Assembly: GCA_944320785.1 (NCBI GenBank)
Contig: CALUIR010000029.1
Coordinates: 1-32,829, forward strand
Origin: an uncultured Bacteroidaceae bacterium
Lineage (GTDB): Bacteria > Bacteroidota > Bacteroidia > Bacteroidales > Bacteroidaceae
Direction of reading: 5' to 3'
Length of the DNA stretch: 32,829 bases
The notes under the pieces were generated by a model that saw nothing but the letters and a program-made list of their open reading frames with translations, was not told where the DNA came from and did no database searches. The translations under genes were made by a program, and so were the position numbers. Positions 8,038-15,854 of this stretch are shown here, piece by piece (position 1 is the stretch's first letter; every line of letters starts with the position of its first letter).

Positions 8038-10437
8038 ATGAAAAGAACAAGCCTATTGCTGGCCGCCTTGCTGGCCACAGCCGCTACCCATGCCCACGAG
8101 GCGGCACTGCCTGCCGACTCGACGGCGGCCATCACCTTTGACGACGTGGTGGTGACCGCTCCTTCTCCGAAAGGGAATGCCGACTTACGGCAAACACCCA
8201 CCACTGCCTCGCGCATCACGCAGCAAGACATGCAGCAATACCGCATCCACTCCATCAAAGGCATCAGCCAGACAATCCCCAACTTCTTCATCCCCGACTA
8301 TGGCTCGCGGATGACCTCCGCCGTCTACATCCGGGGCATCGGCGCACGCATCAACACGCCCGCCGTAGGGCTGTACGTGGACAACATCCCTTACATCGAC
8401 AAGTCGGCCTTCGACTTCAACTTCTACGACATCGAAAGCATCGACATCCTGCGCGGCCCGCAAGGCACGCTCTACGGGCGCAACACCATGGGAGGGCTCC
8501 TCAACGTGCATACCCGCTCCCCTTTCACCTACCAAGGGACGGACATCCGCTTAGGCGCGGCCACCTACCACAACTACAACGCCTCGTTCACGCACTACCA
8601 CCGCATCAGCCGCAAATTCGCCTTCTCCGCCGGAGGGTTCTACGAATACCGGGGAGGGTTCTTCAAGAACAACGCGCCCTCAGTGGACAAGAACGCCGAC
8701 CGGCTCAGCAGCGGCGGCGGGCGCATCCGAGCCATCGTGCTGCCGCAAGACAATCTGAAATTGGACTTCACATTCGGGTATGAATACAACAACCAAGGGG
8801 GATACGCCTACGGGCTGTACCATCCCGGAACGGGAACCATCGACCCCGTGGCCTACAACGATGAAAGCACCTACCGCCGCAACCTCATCAACGGCGGGGC
8901 AAACATCGAATACCAGCCCGGACGCTTCATTGTCAGCTTCATCACCGGCTACCAATACTTGGACGACCACATGTTCCTCGACCAAGATTTCACAGAAAGG
9001 GATATCTTCAACCTCACACAGAAACAACGCCTGCACACGGTATCCGAAGAAATCGTGTTCAAGTCCAGGCCGGGTGCAAAATGGCAATGGGCCACCGGCA
9101 TCTTCGGCTTCTACCAGAGCCTGGACACGGAAGCGCCCGTCACCTTTCAACGCGAAGGCATCGACGAAATGATAGAAGGCAACATCAACAACGTGTTCCA
9201 AGCCATCCCCTTCCCCACGATGAGCCTCCACGTCACCGGCGACCAGCTCCACATCCCCGGACACTTCGACACACCAACATGGAACGCCGCCATCTACCAC
9301 CAATCCACCTACAACGGCCTCTTCGTGGACGAGCTGTCAGTCACCGCCGGGCTGCGCCTCGATTACGAGAAAACCAGCATGACGTACAACGCCTGCAACG
9401 CCCCGATGGCCTTCGACTTCCACATCGCCTTCGCGCCGGGAAGCCCCGCCATGACGTTCGAAGGGCTGTCCGCGCAATCCACGCTGAAAGGGAAGGAAAG
9501 CCACGACTACCTGCAACTCCTCCCGAAGCTCGCACTCCAATACAGCTTCGACAAGCACAACAACCTCTATGCCTCCGTCAGCCGGGGATACCGATCCGGG
9601 GGATACAACATACAAATGTTCTCCGACTTGGTGCAAGGCGAATTGAAAAATGCCATGGTAGATGCCTTGAAAGGCAAAATGGCCAATGACTTCCACATGT
9701 CCGAAGAACAAATCGGGCAAATGTTGCCCCACATACCCGGTTACGGGGAACATGCCGACATCAGCGGAAGCACCCTCTACCGCCCTGAATACACCTGGAG
9801 CTATGAGATAGGCGCCCATCTGTCATCGCCCCGCAAAACAATAGAGGCCAACCTCGCTGCATTCTACATGGACACACGGGACCAACAGGTGGCACGCTTC
9901 TCAGAAAACGGTTTCGGCCGCATGACGGTCAATGCCGGACGGAGCCGCAGCATCGGCGCGGAGGCAGAACTGCGGGCGCAAATCACGCCCGGCCTGCTCC
10001 TGCAAGGCAGTTACGGGCTGGCGCATGCCACCTTCCGATCCTATACGGCCAACCGGAAAGACGACACAGGCAACATCACCGCCGCCGACTACAGCGGCCA
10101 TTTCGTGCCCTTCGTGCCGCGCCATACGCTCACCGTGGGCGGAAGCTACACTTTCCGCTTCCGTCCACATGCCGCCTTCCGCCACCTCCTGCTCAACCTC
10201 TACTACAACGGGGCAGGGAAAATCTACTGGACGGAGGAAAACGACGTGGCGCAAAATTTCTACGGAACGCTCAACGCCCGCATCTCAACACAAGCAAAAA
10301 AGGTGCAAATCGACCTGTGGGGCAGCAACCTCTTAGGCAAACAATACGCCGCCTTCTACTTTGAATCGCTGGGCAACCGCTTCATCCAGAAAGGAAAGCC
10401 ACGGCAGTTCGGCATTGACCTGCGTTTCCGCTTCTGA
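8038..10437 (+). CDS. TonB-dependent outer-membrane receptor
   Basis: This 799-residue protein is an outer-membrane active transporter driven by TonB. A signal peptide (MKRTSLLLAALLATAATHA) is followed by a TonB-box-like stretch ITFDDVVVTAP. The plug domain contains SVYIRGIGARINTPAVGLYVD and the conserved DILRGPQGTLYGRNTMGG. The beta-barrel is rich in alternating aromatic strands and ends in DLRFRF with a terminal phenylalanine, as outer-membrane barrels do. It lacks the N-terminal carboxypeptidase-like domain of SusC proteins, and no SusD gene follows, so an iron-complex, cobalamin or similar ligand is more likely than a glycan. The start at 8038 is chosen because it opens directly on the signal peptide. 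The gene stands alone downstream of its promoter and is divergent from the PAP2 gene. Confidence 0.93.
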   Translation: MKRTSLLLAALLATAATHAHEAALPADSTAAITFDDVVVTAPSPKGNADLRQTPTTASRITQQDMQQYRIHSIKGISQTIPNFFIPDYGSRMTSAVYIRGIGARINTPAVGLYVDNIPYIDKSAFDFNFYDIESIDILRGPQGTLYGRNTMGGLLNVHTRSPFTYQGTDIRLGAATYHNYNASFTHYHRISRKFAFSAGGFYEYRGGFFKNNAPSVDKNADRLSSGGGRIRAIVLPQDNLKLDFTFGYEYNNQGGYAYGLYHPGTGTIDPVAYNDESTYRRNLINGGANIEYQPGRFIVSFITGYQYLDDHMFLDQDFTERDIFNLTQKQRLHTVSEEIVFKSRPGAKWQWATGIFGFYQSLDTEAPVTFQREGIDEMIEGNINNVFQAIPFPTMSLHVTGDQLHIPGHFDTPTWNAAIYHQSTYNGLFVDELSVTAGLRLDYEKTSMTYNACNAPMAFDFHIAFAPGSPAMTFEGLSAQSTLKGKESHDYLQLLPKLALQYSFDKHNNLYASVSRGYRSGGYNIQMFSDLVQGELKNAMVDALKGKMANDFHMSEEQIGQMLPHIPGYGEHADISGSTLYRPEYTWSYEIGAHLSSPRKTIEANLAAFYMDTRDQQVARFSENGFGRMTVNAGRSRSIGAEAELRAQITPGLLLQGSYGLAHATFRSYTANRKDDTGNITAADYSGHFVPFVPRHTLTVGGSYTFRFRPHAAFRHLLLNLYYNGAGKIYWTEENDVAQNFYGTLNARISTQAKKVQIDLWGSNLLGKQYAAFYFESLGNRFIQKGKPRQFGIDLRFRF

Positions 10438-10524
10438 CAGGCATCCGCAAAAACGACCCGCCCCGCACGGGCAGCAAACCCCGCCCAAACGGGTGGAAAC
10501 TTCCATCTGCCCCGCTGGAAACTT

Positions 10525-10608
10525 CATCTTTAGGCTAAGGATATGCATCCTTAGACTAAAGATATACATCCTTAGGCTGAGGATGTGCATCTCTAACCTA
10601 AAGATAAA
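10525..10608. repeat. Four tandem 21-bp repeats, each an imperfect palindrome
   Basis: Units lie at 10525-10545, 10546-10566, 10567-10587 and 10588-10608 with no spacers. Each starts with CATC, and the core follows the pattern ATCCTTAGnCTnAGGAT with a few substitutions, so each unit can fold on itself or present a two-fold symmetric site. The array sits 87 bases after the TonB receptor stop. Reading frames on both strands give seven-residue repeats (for example LSLRMHI), which I take as a by-product of the 21-base period. Confidence 0.85.
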
Positions 10609-10772
10609 GAAATTGCCCGCGTGAAAGAGGTTTCCTGCACGGCCGGATGAAACTTTCCCCACAATTGGGCGCAAGTATCCACCCCGCAAAAGGGAAGAAC
10701 CATGCAGCCACACAGGGAACAAAAAACACTGCTTGAAAACAAAATGGCGGAAGACTATTCGCGTAAGGACAT

Positions 10773-10797
10773 AAAAAAAGGAGTACCGCCGTACTCC
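10773..10797 (-). terminator. Hairpin with T tract on the minus strand
   Basis: GGAGTAC (10780-10786) pairs perfectly with GTACTCC (10791-10797) around a 4-base loop, CGCC. Seven A residues precede it on the plus strand (10773-10779), so on the minus strand the hairpin is followed by T7, the form of an intrinsic terminator. No minus-strand gene that would need it is evident. The hairpin could instead act in a plus-strand leader RNA. Confidence 0.55.
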
Positions 10798-10824
10798 AAC
10801 CTTGTTAACCTTAAATCTAATACT

Positions 10825-10884
10825 ATGAAAAACATGGGGCAAATATACTGGATTCCCCCGGCCCCGCAAGCAATGCCACCATAA
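10825..10884 (+). other. Leader-like stretch with a possible 19-residue peptide
   Basis: Just after the hairpin comes the segment CCTTGTTAACCTTAAATC and then ATG AAA AAC ATG at 10825. This opens a short frame, MKNMGQIYWIPPAPQAMPP, ending in TAA at 10882-10884. The A-rich context before the ATG resembles Bacteroides translation starts. There is no proof of translation, no larger gene follows in this frame, and no promoter was found directly upstream. Confidence 0.25.
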
Positions 10885-10983
10885 AAAGCATGTTATATAA
10901 CATAGTTTAAGAGCCAAGCTTCCATCCGTTAAAAAAGAAACCCAAGAAACATGCCACATTCCCAGCTTTTTCCCCCCGAAATG

Positions 10984-11014
10984 GTTGCCCGTCAACAGAT
11001 AATGCCTATCTTTG
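10984..11014 (+). promoter_or_regulatory. Promoter for the ABC-F gene
   Basis: GTTG at 10984-10987 and TATCTTTG at 11007-11014 are separated by 19 bases, matching the Bacteroidetes -33/-7 layout. The ABC-F start codon lies 42 bases further on. Confidence 0.75.
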
Positions 11015-11056
11015 CGAACCAGTACAAAAGGAAAAACAGGTAAAATAAAGACAGGA

Positions 11057-13000
11057 ATGGTTTCCGTAGTCAATCTATATGTGGAATTTGGCTCCACCCC
11101 GCTGTTAGAGGACGTGACATTTGTCATCAACAAAAAAGACCGCATCGCGCTGGTCGGGAAAAACGGCGCAGGCAAATCCACTTTGCTGAAAATGCTTGCC
11201 GGACAACAAAAGCCGACATCAGGCACCATCTCAGTAGCCAAAGATGTCACCATCGGCTACCTGCCGCAAGTCATGTCCTTAAGCGACCGCCACACCGTCA
11301 TGGAAGAAACGGAACAAGCCTTCAGCCACATCACCAGCATGCAGGCCGAAATACAGAAGCTCAACAACGAACTGGCAGAAAGAACCGACTACGAATCGGA
11401 AAGCTACCGAAAGCTCATTGAGCGCTTCACCCATGAAAACGAACGTTTCCTGATGATGGGAGGCGCCAACTACCATGCCGAAATAGAACGCACATTAATC
11501 GGATTAGGTTTTCGGCGCGAGGACTTCAACCGCCCTACCTCCGAATTCAGCGGAGGATGGCGCATGCGCATCGAACTGGCCAAGATACTGCTCAGCCGCC
11601 CCGACGTGCTGCTGCTTGACGAACCGACCAACCACCTCGACATCGAGTCCATACAATGGTTGGAAGATTTCCTGAGAAACAATCCGGGCGCCGTCGTATT
11701 AGTGTCGCACGACAGGGCATTCATCAACAACATCACTACCCGCACCATCGAAATCAACTGTCGCCGCATCTACGATTACAAGGTTCCCTACGACCAATTC
11801 ATCGTCCTGCGCAAAGAACGCCGAGAACAACAGATGCGAGCCTACGAAAACCAGCAGAAACAAATACAGGACACGGAAGAATTCATCGAACGCTTCCGCT
11901 ACAAAGCCACCAAGGCCGTCCAAGTGCAAAGCCGCATCAAGCAACTGGAGAAAATCGTCCCCATTGAAATCGATGAAGAAGACACCTCTACCCTAAGGCT
12001 CAAATTCCCGCCCGCGCCAAGGTCAGGCAATTACCCCGTCATCATTGAAGGCCTGAAGAAAACATACGGCAACCACGTCGTCATCCACGATGTCAACATG
12101 ACGCTCCACCGAGGCGACAAAGTGGCATTCGTGGGAAGAAACGGCGAAGGGAAATCCACCCTCGTGAAATGCATCATGGGAGAAACCGCCTACGAAGGAA
12201 AACTCACCATCGGCCACAACGTCATGATTGGCTATTTCGCACAGAACCAAGCCCAACTGCTCGATGAAGATCTCACCGTGTTTGACACCATCGACTACGT
12301 GGCCAAAGGCGACATCCGCACCAAGATACGCGACATACTCGGCGCATTCATGTTTGGCGGCGAAGCCATCGACAAGAAAGTGAAAGTGCTGTCCGGCGGC
12401 GAACGGAGCCGCCTTGCCATGATAAGACTCCTGCTCGAGCCCGTGAACCTCCTGATATTGGACGAACCGACCAACCACTTGGACATGCGGTCGAAAGATG
12501 TCCTAAAAGAAGCCATCCGCGACTTCGACGGGACGGCCATCATCGTTTCCCACGACCGCGACTTCCTCGACGGCCTCGTCACTAAAGTGTACGAATTTGG
12601 CGGAGGCTTGGTAAAGGAACATTTAGGCGGCATATACGACTTCCTGCAAAAGAAAAAAATAGAAAGCCTGGACGAATTGCAGCGGAAAGCCCCGCAACCC
12701 GAAAACAAGGACGCCGAGAAATCAGAAAACGACAGCACCGGCAAGCTGTCATACGAAGCAAGGAAAGAACAGAACCGCAAAATACGCAAGCTGGAAAAAC
12801 AAGTGGCCGACTGCGAACAAAGCATCGCACAATTAGAGGCCAGCATCCAAGAAGCCGAACACAAAATGTCAACCCCGGAAGGCGCAGCTGACCAGCAACT
12901 CTACGCCCTTTACCAAAGCTTGAAAAACGCGCTGAAAGCCAAAGAAACTGAATGGGAAAACGCATCCATCGAACTTGAAGAAAACCTAAACATCAATTAA
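11057..13000 (+). CDS. ABC-F family ATP-binding protein
   Basis: This 647-residue soluble protein has two ABC ATPase domains and no membrane segments, which is the ABC-F layout. Such proteins act on ribosomes as translation factors or give antibiotic protection. Domain 1 has Walker A GKNGAGKST (residues 34-42), signature FSGGWRMR and Walker B LLLDEPTNHLD. Domain 2 has GRNGEGKST (about 362), LSGGERSRL and LILDEPTNHLD. A charged helical linker (RKERREQQMRAYENQQKQ) joins them, and the C-terminus is a predicted coiled coil (about 560-647). It looks like a housekeeping YheS/YdiF-type member rather than a named resistance protein. The ATG at 11057 is preferred because an upstream in-frame TTG at 11012 lies inside the promoter. 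The M13 peptidase gene starts 12 bases after the stop codon. Confidence 0.92.
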   Translation: MVSVVNLYVEFGSTPLLEDVTFVINKKDRIALVGKNGAGKSTLLKMLAGQQKPTSGTISVAKDVTIGYLPQVMSLSDRHTVMEETEQAFSHITSMQAEIQKLNNELAERTDYESESYRKLIERFTHENERFLMMGGANYHAEIERTLIGLGFRREDFNRPTSEFSGGWRMRIELAKILLSRPDVLLLDEPTNHLDIESIQWLEDFLRNNPGAVVLVSHDRAFINNITTRTIEINCRRIYDYKVPYDQFIVLRKERREQQMRAYENQQKQIQDTEEFIERFRYKATKAVQVQSRIKQLEKIVPIEIDEEDTSTLRLKFPPAPRSGNYPVIIEGLKKTYGNHVVIHDVNMTLHRGDKVAFVGRNGEGKSTLVKCIMGETAYEGKLTIGHNVMIGYFAQNQAQLLDEDLTVFDTIDYVAKGDIRTKIRDILGAFMFGGEAIDKKVKVLSGGERSRLAMIRLLLEPVNLLILDEPTNHLDMRSKDVLKEAIRDFDGTAIIVSHDRDFLDGLVTKVYEFGGGLVKEHLGGIYDFLQKKKIESLDELQRKAPQPENKDAEKSENDSTGKLSYEARKEQNRKIRKLEKQVADCEQSIAQLEASIQEAEHKMSTPEGAADQQLYALYQSLKNALKAKETEWENASIELEENLNIN

Positions 13001-13011
13001 ATACAGTTTAT

Positions 13012-15048
13012 ATGAAGATGAAGTATTATTTGCCGATTATGGCAATCGCATTGACAGCCTCAACCGGCTGCAACAGCAAAAAAGAGATGCCGCAAACCAC
13101 GGGCATCGACCTTGCCAACCTGGACACCACGGCACTGCCGGGTACCAACTTCTACCAATATGCCTGCGGAGGATGGATGGCCAGCCACCCACTGCCCGAT
13201 GAATACCCCCTCTACGGATCATTCACCGTGCTGAGCGAAACCAACCGCAAACAAATGCAGGAACTCATCGAAAGCCTCTCCGCCGAACAGCATCCGCAGG
13301 GAAGCGTAGGACAGAAAGTAAGCGACCTCTACCGCATCGCCATGGACAGTGTGAAACTGAACCAAGAAGGCGTGGCACCTATTAAAGCCGAATTGGAAGA
13401 AATCGCCGCGCTGAAAGACAAGAAGGATGTTTACGCACTCATATCCAGCTTAGCACGCCGGGGAGTAAGCAGCTACATGGGACTCTACGTAGGAGCCGAT
13501 GAGAAGAACAGCACCATGAACGCCGTGCAAATCGGACAAGCCGGACTGTCCATGGGCAACCGCGACTATTATCTGGAAAAAGACGAAAACAACACCCGGA
13601 TACGCGAAGCCTTCAAGGTGCATGTGCAGAAGATGTTCCGCTTGGCCGGATACGATGAAGCCACCGCGCAAAAGGCCGTAGGCATCGTCATGAACGTGGA
13701 AACACGCCTCGCTGAAGCTTTCCGCAAAAAGGAAGACCTCCGCAACCCCCAACTCAACTACAACAAAATGACCATGGAAGAAATCCGCACGAAGTACCCT
13801 ACATTCGACTGGGACACCTACCTCGGCGGATTCGGGCTGAAAGACGTGAAGGAAATCATCATCGGGCAGCCTGACGCATTGGCCGCATCGGCCAAAGAAC
13901 TGGATACCCTGCCGGTAGCCGACCAAATACTTTACCTGCAATGGAAGCTCATCGATAGCGCGGCATCCTGCCTAAGCGATGAACTCAACGAACAAAACTT
14001 CGACTTCTACAGCCGTACCATGTCAGGCACGCAAGAGATGCAGCCCCGTTGGAAACGAGCCGTAGGAACCGTCAGCGGCGTCCTCGGAGAAGCCATCGGC
14101 CAAATGTACGTGGAGAAGTACTTCCCCGCAGCAGCCAAGGAACGCATGGTGGCATTGGTGAAAAACCTGCAAACCGCACTGGGCGAACGCATCCAGGCAT
14201 TGGAATGGATGAGCGACTCCACCAAAGCGCAGGCATTGGAGAAACTGGCCACCTTCCACGTCAAAATCGGCTACCCTGACAAATGGAAAGACTACTCAGC
14301 ATTGGAGATAAAGGACGACTCCTATTGGGCCAACATCGAACGTGCCACACAATGGGCATACGATGACATGACGGCCCGAGCAGGAAAGCCCGTGGACCGC
14401 GACGAATGGCTCATGACACCCCAGACTGTCAACGCCTACTACAACCCGACGACCAATGAAATATGCTTCCCAGCAGGCATCTTGCAACCCCCGTTCTTCG
14501 ACATGAACGCCGACGATGCGTTCAACTACGGAGCCATCGGCGTCGTCATCGGGCATGAGATGACACACGGCTTCGACGACCAAGGACGGCAATATGACAA
14601 GGAGGGCAACCTTCGCGACTGGTGGACCACCAACGATGCAGAACGCTTCAACCAACGCGCCCAAGTGATGGTGGACTTCTTCAACAACATCGAAGTGGCA
14701 CCCGGCGTGCATGCCAACGGCCAGATGACATTGGGCGAGAACATCGCCGACTTCGGAGGGCTGCAAGTGGCCTACCAAGCATTCAAGGCCGCCACAAAGG
14801 ACAACCCGTTGCCTGTGGTGGACGGCTTCACCCCCGAACAACGCTTCTTCTTGGCTTACGCAGGAGTATGGGCTAACAACACCCGCCCCGAATACGTCCT
14901 CTACCTCACCAACATCGATGTCCACTCTTTGGGCAAATGGCGCGTCAACGGCATCCTTCCGCAAATAGACGCATGGTATGACGCATTCGGCATTACCGAA
15001 TCCGACCCGATGTATATCCCCAAAGAACAAAGGGTGTCCATCTGGTAG
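13012..15048 (+). CDS. M13-family zinc metallopeptidase lipoprotein (neprilysin-like)
   Basis: This 678-residue protein is a neprilysin/PepO-type endopeptidase anchored as a lipoprotein in the cell envelope. The signal sequence ends in a lipobox-like LTASTGC with the acylated cysteine at C20. The zinc site is complete: HEMTH gives H515, E516 and H519, and GENIADFGG gives the third ligand E576 and D580. NAYYNPTTNEICFPAGIL and the C-terminal substrate-binding region with NTRPEY are also characteristic. ATG at 13012 is used; 13018 is possible. It lies 12 bases downstream of the ABC-F gene and probably shares its transcript, which ends at the strong hairpin at 15076-15110. Confidence 0.94.
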   Translation: MKMKYYLPIMAIALTASTGCNSKKEMPQTTGIDLANLDTTALPGTNFYQYACGGWMASHPLPDEYPLYGSFTVLSETNRKQMQELIESLSAEQHPQGSVGQKVSDLYRIAMDSVKLNQEGVAPIKAELEEIAALKDKKDVYALISSLARRGVSSYMGLYVGADEKNSTMNAVQIGQAGLSMGNRDYYLEKDENNTRIREAFKVHVQKMFRLAGYDEATAQKAVGIVMNVETRLAEAFRKKEDLRNPQLNYNKMTMEEIRTKYPTFDWDTYLGGFGLKDVKEIIIGQPDALAASAKELDTLPVADQILYLQWKLIDSAASCLSDELNEQNFDFYSRTMSGTQEMQPRWKRAVGTVSGVLGEAIGQMYVEKYFPAAAKERMVALVKNLQTALGERIQALEWMSDSTKAQALEKLATFHVKIGYPDKWKDYSALEIKDDSYWANIERATQWAYDDMTARAGKPVDRDEWLMTPQTVNAYYNPTTNEICFPAGILQPPFFDMNADDAFNYGAIGVVIGHEMTHGFDDQGRQYDKEGNLRDWWTTNDAERFNQRAQVMVDFFNNIEVAPGVHANGQMTLGENIADFGGLQVAYQAFKAATKDNPLPVVDGFTPEQRFFLAYAGVWANNTRPEYVLYLTNIDVHSLGKWRVNGILPQIDAWYDAFGITESDPMYIPKEQRVSIW

Positions 15049-15075
15049 CTCATGACGGCAGCAGGGATCTGCAAG

Positions 15076-15110
15076 GGGGACGCACGTTTTTCACATGCGT
15101 CCCCTTTTTT
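15076..15110 (+). terminator. Strong intrinsic terminator after the M13 peptidase gene
   Basis: GGGGACGCA (15076-15084) pairs perfectly with TGCGTCCCC (15096-15104) around an 11-base loop and is followed directly by TTTTTT. It closes the ABC-F/peptidase transcript. Confidence 0.9.
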
Positions 15111-15147
15111 ATCCCGCTCGAAGTTTCCATATCTCCGCACTTTGCCC

Positions 15148-15155
15148 TATCTTTG
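15148..15155 (+). promoter_or_regulatory. -7 promoter element for the small His/Cys-rich gene
   Basis: TATCTTTG lies 20 bases before the ATG at 15176, directly after the preceding terminator. The -33 element is not clear. Confidence 0.6.
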
Positions 15156-15175
15156 CGCACCAACCAACAGGCAGG

Positions 15176-15571
15176 ATGCACAGCAAAAAGCATATCACCC
15201 TCATCTTCCTCGTGGCATGCATCGCCATGATGGTTGCCAACGCACTGCCCCACCACCACCATCGCACCGCCGCATGCTTCACCATAAGCCATGAGACACA
15301 GGCATCCTGTCCTGCACCCCAAAGTGGTTCACAAGAAAAAGCCCCCTGCCACATGGCCTGCATCACCAAGTTCCATTGCTGCAAGAGCGGGACGGCACGC
15401 ACGGCCCAGCCATCCCAAAAAACGCAAGCCAGTCCCGCAGGCATGGCCGCCGTAAACGGCAACCTCCCATACGCGCCATCCGCTTCCCCCACCCCGCCCT
15501 ATCGCGAACGTCTGCATCCATCCGATACAACCACCTGCCGAAACCCGCGCGGCCCGCCCACTATCCTCTGA
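15176..15571 (+). CDS. Small exported His/Cys-rich protein (DUF6769-like) ahead of the metal efflux genes
   Basis: This 131-residue protein begins with a signal-peptide-like segment (MHSKKHITLIFLVACIAMMVANALP) followed at once by four histidines. About ten more His and Cys residues come in the next 70 residues, including PCHMAC and FHCCKSG. This arrangement suggests periplasmic metal binding. It resembles small proteins (DUF6769 type, from memory) that often precede CusA/CzcA-type efflux genes in Bacteroidetes. ATG 15176 is chosen because it follows TATCTTTG by 20 bases and opens on the signal sequence; the frame upstream runs through the terminator. The adaptor gene lies 283 bases downstream on the same strand. 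The role as metal chaperone or sensor is inference. Confidence 0.75.
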   Translation: MHSKKHITLIFLVACIAMMVANALPHHHHRTAACFTISHETQASCPAPQSGSQEKAPCHMACITKFHCCKSGTARTAQPSQKTQASPAGMAAVNGNLPYAPSASPTPPYRERLHPSDTTTCRNPRGPPTIL

Positions 15572-15854
15572 CCCATCCCTGCTTCGCAACCCGGTTGCAC
15601 AAGGGAACGCTTACCTTTGCCGCGTATCCACGAAATGTACAGGGAAGCGATTCTTTCGTCATGCCCACGCTCAACGCCCACCATGCGGAAAGCTGAGGCA
15701 CGGCACAAACGTGTCAGCCAAGAAGGCATGCCAGAGGAAGCACTTAGGGGAAGCATCCTCCAGCTTCATCCACGGCAAGAAGAAGATCATGACCCATCCT
15801 AAGCAAAAGGACGAAATATAAATATTTGAATATAAACTTGAAACAAGCCAGAAT
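15572..15854. other. Intergenic region ahead of the efflux operon
   Basis: This 283-base stretch carries TACCTTTG at 15612-15619, a match to the -7 consensus, with GTTG at 15594-15597 as a possible but closely spaced -33 element (14 bases). If used, this promoter gives the efflux operon a leader of roughly 230 bases, long enough for regulation. No terminator after the small gene and no convincing short gene was seen. Confidence 0.5.

Larger units (their letters stand above)
10438..11056. other. 619-base intergenic region with repeats, a hairpin and a leader-like stretch
   Basis: No conventional gene is supported here. In order it holds two exact copies of TGGAAACTTC (10494-10503, 10516-10525), four 21-bp tandem palindromic repeats (10525-10608), a hairpin (10780-10797), a leader-like stretch with a 19-codon frame (10825-10884), a 14-bp palindrome ATGTTATATAACAT (10890-10903), and the ABC-F promoter (10984-11014). 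Confidence 0.7.

Noticed and set aside
7908-8291. N-terminal extension of the PAP2 gene
   Set aside because: It would overlap the TonB receptor gene and run through the gene's own promoter element; a signal-like segment starts at 7907.
10525-10608. Possible CRISPR array
   Set aside because: The 21-bp units are contiguous with no unique spacers, and no cas genes are present.
10361-10624. Plus-strand frame with heptad-like LRxCILR repeats
   Set aside because: The seven-residue periodicity is explained by the 21-bp DNA repeats, and the frame starts inside the TonB receptor gene.
11012-11056. TTG start at 11012 for the ABC-F gene
   Set aside because: The codon lies within the TATCTTTG promoter element, so it would not be in the mRNA; ATG 11057 starts the ABC domain directly.
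10333-11253. 306-codon minus-strand frame over the intergenic repeats
   Set aside because: It overlaps the ends of two real genes antisense, crosses the tandem repeats and the T-tract hairpin, and shows no family features.
15617-15802. Small 61-codon frame before the efflux adaptor
   Set aside because: There is no signal peptide, motif or good start context, and the first codons overlap the promoter element.
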